DNA from: Centroberyx gerrardi
Lineage: Eukaryota > Chordata > Actinopteri > Beryciformes > Berycidae
Direction of reading: 5' to 3'
Length of the DNA: 64,000 nt
Assembly (NCBI RefSeq): GCF_048128805.1
Contig: NC_136003.1
Coordinates: 21,157,340 to 21,221,339 of the forward strand
Positions 58,360 through 64,000 of this stretch are shown in pieces; positions within the stretch are counted from its first letter, which is position 1; the number at the start of each line of letters is the position of its first letter. Position numbers and translations under genes: made by a program. The notes under the pieces were generated by a model. That model searched no databases. It was not told the origin of the DNA and saw nothing but the letters and a program-made list of their open reading frames with translations.

Positions 58360-61300
58360 ATGGCGGATACACAATTGAAAACAGGACAAGGCAGGTTTGT
58401 ATATTTTTGTTTTTTGGAAGTACGACAACAGAATAAACAGTCGAAAAGTTATATGCTTGTGTTGTATTCGATAAATAGAATAAAATAGTTTCAAATCGAT
58501 TGGTATCTCCGTTTGAGCTTCGCTCTCAAAGCAAATCATGTTTGTGGTCTGCAGACTAGTGTTGTTAGCGAATGTTAACTAGTTGTACGGTTAATGTTAT
58601 TATATAGCAACACTAATAATATAGTCAAATGTTAAGCAGAGCAACGTGTTATAGCAGTCTGTGTGTAGTAAGTTTACAAAGTTTTCTGATCCATTTACTC
58701 TGTCGTTAACAGTCGCGCGTGTGACGTTGCAGATACCCAGGATGAGGTAAAATACACTTACCATCAACTTAACAGCTGATCTGACACTTATGACCATGCC
58801 ACAAGTTGGTTACTTTATTATTCTTTGTTCAATCTCACTGTATATCAAGGTCAAGTCATTGAAACGGAGCCACAAAAGAGCCTCCACAAGCCCCAGCCGA
58901 GCAACCCCGAGCAAGTCACCTCGCACCGGCTCCCCACCCTCCACCACACAGATGCCCGATGCTGGAGAGGGACGTATGGAGACAGGCCGAGAAGAGATGC
59001 AGGCAGAAACCTCGGAGGGACTCGTCCCCACTGAAGGACCCTCTGTCAGCTGCAATACACGGAGGAAATCCTGGAGGAGAGCCACCATAGGCCGGCGCTC
59101 TCTCCCTGCTCTCCCCAACCCTTATCAGAGTCAGTCGCCTGTCCTTCTGCCTCCTATTTGTCAGTAGTACAGAATAGTGAGGGCATTTATATGTTGTCTG
59201 TAGTGTGAATGACAGTGTTTCTGTGTTTCTCTTAGTTCTGTGCAGGAGCATAAGCACGTCCTTGTCACAGCAAGAGAGGCTGGAGAAACTAATGGAGGCT
59301 TCAATGAGGGTGAGTTTGTCTGGGCCACATAGATCTTAATCATTTCAACAGAACTGATGATATATGAACAAATAAATACTTTACACTTTTCACCACCTCA
59401 CTGGTGTTGGCTGTTCTTAGTAAAAACAGGCCCTATTTTCATTCATCTTTTTCACTCAGCAGTAAACACTTGGAAAGGGAATAGGTCCAGGAAAACATTC
59501 ACTGCTTAAACAGTAAACAGGCAAGCTCTCTTTACTGTTGTAAATAGCCTTCCTTCTTGGATCCGGGCAACTCAAACAACTAGTGATTTTTGCATTATTA
59601 TAAATGCATTGTTATAAAATCAAAGTCTAGGATTCAGTGTAATGTTAAACTCAAAACTATAGAGATAAGTGTTGATGTTTTTGTTAAGGAATAATGAGTA
59701 ATGAGTCCCAATGAGGGAGTACGCTTCAGCACCTCCAAGTAGATCATGCCTTTTTAAAATGATTATATCTAATACTGGGCTGTCTTAAGAAAAAAAAAAA
59801 AGGCCTACAGTTTTGCTTACTTTCAAATCAATAATTAGAATTTAAAATCACCACATCAATTTACTGTATAAACAGTATTGGAAACTGTGTTGGCAGGATT
59901 TAAGTTCTTAAAGAGCCCGACCCAGCCCAGAGATCTCAAGTAGCTCTTGGCTGAAATATAGTTCATTCAAATTGGTCATAGGTCAAATTTCTAATGGATT
60001 TATCTGTCCAATCTCCCCTGCTTTGTTTCTAGTTGGCAATAGAGAGAACTCAAAATTCGCTGCAGTCAACGCCGAACGCCTCGCTGGAGTCATTTCAAAA
60101 ACAAGGTTAGTGCTTGTCCAAACTACATTTGATAGGCTTGCATCTATTACATGGTTCATAAAGCTTGTCTTTCAGACTAAAACTGGAAGACGGAAGATGT
60201 GGAAGATAAATATTTGGCTTAATTGATTTCTGTCCTTTTCCTTGTCCTAGTTGAGCACATGCAGAAAGAATGGTGCTGTCTGGCCAAAAGCATACGCAGT
60301 GAACCACAGAGTCAACAACTCCCCGCTGCTACAGCTAGGTAATGCAGTTGCTGTTTTTCTTTATACACTGCAATGGGTGTCTTGATTGATTTTTTTATTG
60401 TTGCCTCCAAATTGCCCTTTTCTGTTACATTTGTCCTTCTGTTTGGTTTTCGTTCCAGTGACCCTGCAGTGCAGAAATACATGGAACAGACCCAGAAAGC
60501 CATCCACAGGCATGTTTCCTCTTTTTCACCATTATTCACTGGGTGTACATGTTTTTATTCTAGTTTAAAGTGAGTTGCCGCGCACATAGTCTTTATACAA
60601 ACCAGACTCCAGACACTTGAAATGATTCAATCAAACTTGGAGTAACCTACCACATGTACGGTGCTTTTTAGTCTTCACCATTTTGTGTTTCAGGCTCCAG
60701 GCAGAGAGTGACTCTTGGGAGGATTTGTTGAACAAACACCGGAGTAAAGCGAAGGAACTGGCAAAGTGAGCATGTGCATTGTCATCGAGGGATACGATAC
60801 TGCTGCTTGTTACAGTGTGTGTGTGTCAATAACGTATTCTGTGTTTGTCTTGCACAGGAAAGTGGAGCAGGGTCAGGAGAGCGGTGTAACGTTAGACCCC
60901 TCCTCTCTGGCCCGGTCTTCACAGCACCAGCTCATACAGAGTAAACCAGACTACCGCGGTCTCCTCTGTAAACAGCAGCCCATACTGCACACTATGGAGA
61001 TGGTGGTACGTTGGAAATTAAATGAAACTTTAATAATCTTCATGGGGGAAATCAGTGGAAATATTGTAGCTTTTATTGAGATCCATTGAAATGCTAGAGG
61101 TGTTTTGAATATTTTGGTTAAATGCAATGACTCAAATATGAAAATCTCAAGACAGGCTGCAAGAAAATTCCACATCTCCTGCACTTTATTTCTAATCACA
61201 ATCTGTTGTATGATTGTATTTAATCTCCAATTCTTTTTCTGTAGATGGACACACAGTGCAAGATGGTTGGAGAGCTTCTGACCATCCAGAAGCATTCAGA

Positions 61301-61508
61301 GTTATTGGTGAAAGAGACCAGTGGCAGATTGGGTATGGAAATATTTCATGTTCGCTGTGGATTTATTTCATGATTTTTCATCAATGATCTGGCAAGTTTA
61401 ATACACAATCATTCCCCTCCCCCAGCGTCAGAGGAAGGATTCAAGGATCTTTCACCTGACATCATCGGGAATCTAGTGGCGCTTTCTTCATCCTCTGCGA
61501 CTTCGTAG
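58360..61508 (+). CDS. dsn1: Kinetochore protein DSN1, MIS12 complex subunit (11 exons)
   Basis: Exons: 58360-58394, 58713-58746, 58850-59129, 59236-59309, 60033-60105, 60251-60338, 60459-60509, 60694-60765, 60858-61005, 61245-61332, 61426-61508. Phases agree and give 341 residues (human 356). DSN1 is a subunit of the four-protein MIS12 complex that links centromeric CENP-C to NDC80 and KNL1 at the outer kinetochore. Diagnostic parts are RRKSWRRATIGRRSLP (human SWRRAS...NRRKSL), then RSISTSLSQQERLEKLMEAS, ASLESFQKQ, and near the end QSKPDYRGLLCKQQPILHTM, aligning with human TKPDYQKILQNQSKVFDCME. T102 and S107 stand in RRxS/T contexts matching the Aurora B sites. Exon 1 and the 11-codon exon 2 are less certain. 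Intron 7 has a GC donor. The ATG has A at -3 and G at +4. Confidence 0.9.
59310..60032 (+). other. dsn1: dsn1 intron 4
   Basis: The largest dsn1 intron. A/T-rich, with one poly-A run near 59790-59801; no exon or clear transposon seen. Confidence 0.5.
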
Positions 61509-61729
61509 TCTCTCTGGCCGGAGGCGAGCAAGACCCATCAACTCTTTTAATGGACCGGGCTCTTCATGACACGGAGCTCATTTGTAGTCCTGTTCAGAAT
61601 TATACATGTATTTCTGTTTGTTTTACTGCTCTATGATCTATGTGTACATATAATTTCTTGATTTGACTGTTCTCTTTGGTGTCTTGTGTCACTGTATATA
61701 GTAAACCCTAATTTAATCTTTTTAATAAA
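61509..61729 (+). other. dsn1: dsn1 3' UTR with poly(A) signal
   Basis: Short A/T-rich 3' UTR; canonical AATAAA at 61724-61729. Confidence 0.75.
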
Positions 61730-61739
61730 TCCCCCTTTC

Positions 61740-63222
61740 AGTCAGCTTGAGCAGCCGGATTGTTTAGTAGAGATCCAGGTAATGCATGTCTTTGACCAGC
61801 AGGTGGCAATGCAGCTCTTTTTCCAAAACTCTGACATGCTCAGTTGATTTTTAAATTCTGCTTTAATTAAGTAAAGATTCATCCTGTAAAACCTGGACAA
61901 TTTAAGATGAGATTTCCAGTCATGGAAAATAAAGGATTTGACAAATGTCTCAGAAAATGTTGGTCCTACAAAACCAGGTTGCTGTTGCCTCTCAAAAGTT
62001 CCCATTAACATTTAATTAATATTGTGGAAGCAATTCCCTACCTGCTAGGACCAAACTGATCTGTGGTCCTAAAATAACCAGATATGAATATAATAGGAAC
62101 TACCAAAGCACTTTTTTTATGCTTTCTGAAATGGTTTCACTGCATGCAAATTGCAGTGATGGAGGACACTTGAAATCCTGTATATGCTTGTGCAGTTTCA
62201 TCAATGCTTTGTAAATGTCCTCGATAAGAATCCCCTAAGGAGTAGGGAACCCTGTTTGTATACATGGTCTCTTTTCCAAAAACAGAAGGGTTACTCATGA
62301 AACTTGCTCAGAGGTTACCTGCCTTTTCATTTGGAACTGACTTGTACATGCATAACAGGAAAGCATTAACTGTGAAAAACGTTTTGCTGTGGGTAAAACA
62401 TGAAGCAGTTTGAATACAGATGACACTTGCTCTGTAGTTTGCCCATGATTTTCACAGTATGTCCCGTCCTTTTTAACGCTCATTTCCTGTCAGATTTACT
62501 CTCCTGGTGCTGCATCTATTCCACCTCCTGAGTGTCCCCTGACCATTCAGGAGGAGGCCCCTCCCCCCACAGTGACTCACTCCCATCTCTTGCATTTGGC
62601 TGGGTCACTGATGCAGAACGAAGCTTTGACATTGTGCCAGTCAGTCAAAGCTTTGTTCGCTCGCACTCCATCAGTTTAATTCTCTTGGAGCTATTCACTT
62701 ATTAATGTTTCTACTCATTCTGTTCCTTTGATAATTGCAGCAGGGGGAAATCCTTCTTATTGTAAACATGAAATATGTGAATGACTTTTTTGTGCTCTGC
62801 GGTTATGATCCTCAACATGGTGTGTAGTGAGATTTACTCCTGATTGTATTCAAGAGACGAGCGAGGAGAAGGGAAGCGGGGTTATGACCGTGAGAGTTGT
62901 GAGTCAGGAAGGATGGTGCGCAGCAGGAGAGATCGATTCTTATTTAGATGAAAATGAGGCTTGATGCTTGTGGGGTGAGAGGAGGGCGTCTTTAGCATCC
63001 AAACTAAAATAAGTTACACAGGAATGCTCTTTAAATGAATCGGCAACGGAAACACGCAACGAAGTTTAAGAAATAACTGAAATTGTCTCATTTTTAAAAA
63101 AGGTCTGTTGACAATGATAGGCAATGACAGTGGGATCAGTTGCTGACACTATAGCACCTTCTCACTGGAAAATTGTTCAACCCCAAGCTGAATTGTTGAA
63201 TTGCTGTTTTAAGTGTCCTGTC
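61740..63222. other. Gene-free region downstream of dsn1
   Basis: No exon supported on either strand. About 62480-62780 is complex, non-repetitive sequence with the inverted repeat annotated separately and may be regulatory. Confidence 0.45.
62616..62658. promoter_or_regulatory. Inverted repeat with paired TCF/LEF-like sites
   Basis: gaacgaagctttgac (62616-62630) and gtcaaagctttgttc (62644-62658) are 15-base inverted arms with one mismatch, around a 13-base loop. Each arm carries CTTTGA/TCAAAG, the core of TCF/LEF sites; a third CTTTGA lies at 62727-62732. Confidence 0.5.
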
Positions 63223-63230
63223 ATCTAGGT

Positions 63231-63571
63231 CAGTGATTCTCAGCCTTTTTCATATCAAGGACGCTTAATTTAGTCCACATTGGGACCACAGACCCCCATT
63301 TGATGAGATTTTGTCTCTTGGACCTAAATCTGAGAATATTTTAATTGTTAGATATGATTTTGCCCAGAATTCCATGACTATCTGTATTGTAGGTAGAGAG
63401 ATAATAATGAAACTATGATGAAAATAGTCACTCTTCTACATTCTCTAATTGTGTTAACTTCTTAGAAATGAAATAATGGTGAAGTTTAACAATTCATCAA
63501 TTTGCTGGGGACCCCCTGGAACCAGCTCAAGGACCCCCGGTGGTCCCCGGACCCCACGTTGAGAACCACTG
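63231..63571. mobile_element. hAT-Charlie-like MITE with perfect 8-bp target duplication
   Basis: The 341-bp element starts CAGTGATTCTCAGCC and ends GTTGAGAACCACTG. It is flanked by ATCTAGGT on both sides (63223-63230, 63572-63579). CAGTGGTTCTCAA-type ends and 8-bp duplications are typical of hAT-Charlie elements. No transposase ORF. Confidence 0.9.
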
Positions 63572-63579
63572 ATCTAGGT

Positions 63580-64000
63580 GACCCCAGGAAACACCTTGTT
63601 AGAAGTTATTTTTTAGACTATTTGATTAGGAAGTAATGCATATTTGGATTAAGGTGCCTTAGGTGTGGTGAGAAAGGTTTTGATTTGTGTTACTTTTGAC
63701 TGCTATGGTGAAGGTGACCAGGGGGTCCCAGGCCTTCCTTCCTGTTTATAGTCTACTGACAAAGAAAGGAAGTGAAGATAGATTTTTTTTTTATTTTGTG
63801 GAACCTGCATGCCAAACGGTGGATTTTACAAGATTGAAGATTTAGTTGTGGTAGAACTAACCTTTTTTTTTATAGGGCTAAATTCCACTGCACTGTGGTT
63901 ATTTCAGCCTAAATTGTTGTACTATATGCACATGCAAAGAGCAATTACTGTTTAGGTTTACTGTATTCTCTATTCTTGTTGTCTCTAACTTTAGATTGAT
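63580..64000. other. Right edge of window
   Basis: A/T-rich sequence with no supported feature. Confidence 0.5.

Noticed and set aside
62616-62658. MicroRNA precursor
   Set aside because: Arms are only 15 bases, too short for a Dicer product, and pairing does not continue outward.

Overview
This is vertebrate nuclear DNA, almost certainly from a ray-finned (teleost) fish. The genes have many short exons with GT..AG introns. The proteins match vertebrate families end to end. (GT)n/(CA)n microsatellites and small non-autonomous DNA transposons fill the introns. Two of the genes lie next to each other in human 19p13.11, but here a LIM-homeobox gene sits between them, which also points to fish. 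I name no species. All identifications come from reading exons against remembered family sequences; no database was searched.

Layout, left to right. 78-1134 (+): last four exons of a collagen galactosyltransferase (colgalt1), ending in the ER-retention tail RDEL. About 2370-5700: intergenic, decayed repeats. 5707-23142 (+): complete 21-exon gmip (F-BAR + C1 + RhoGAP), with a hAT-type element, a decayed L2-like LINE and several repeat arrays in its introns. 24.4-41.7 kb (+): an LMX1-class LIM-homeobox gene (lmx1al candidate), eight coding exons, a probable non-coding first exon and a 10-kb intron holding candidate regulatory DNA. 44683-45434 (-): chchd5, whose start codon is split by an intron. 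46045-55380 (+): complete 25-exon atp13a1, probably sharing a bidirectional promoter with chchd5. 58360-61508 (+): complete 11-exon dsn1. 61.7-64 kb: no gene; a TCF/LEF-like inverted repeat and an intact-looking hAT MITE.

The genes do not form one pathway. They are housekeeping or cell-biological genes (collagen glycosylation, Rho signalling, mitochondrial intermembrane space, ER helix dislocation, kinetochore) around one developmental transcription factor. The most interesting biology is the lmx1-type gene, which looks like the third genome-duplication copy of LMX1A/LMX1B, kept in fish at a place where human has only GMIP next to ATP13A1. Other points worth following are the split chchd5 ATG, a GC-AG intron in dsn1, ZNF143-like motifs in the dsn1 promoter and in an intronic MITE, and three DNA-transposon insertions with readable ends. 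I saw no CRISPR array, rRNA, tRNA or wholly novel multi-gene system.
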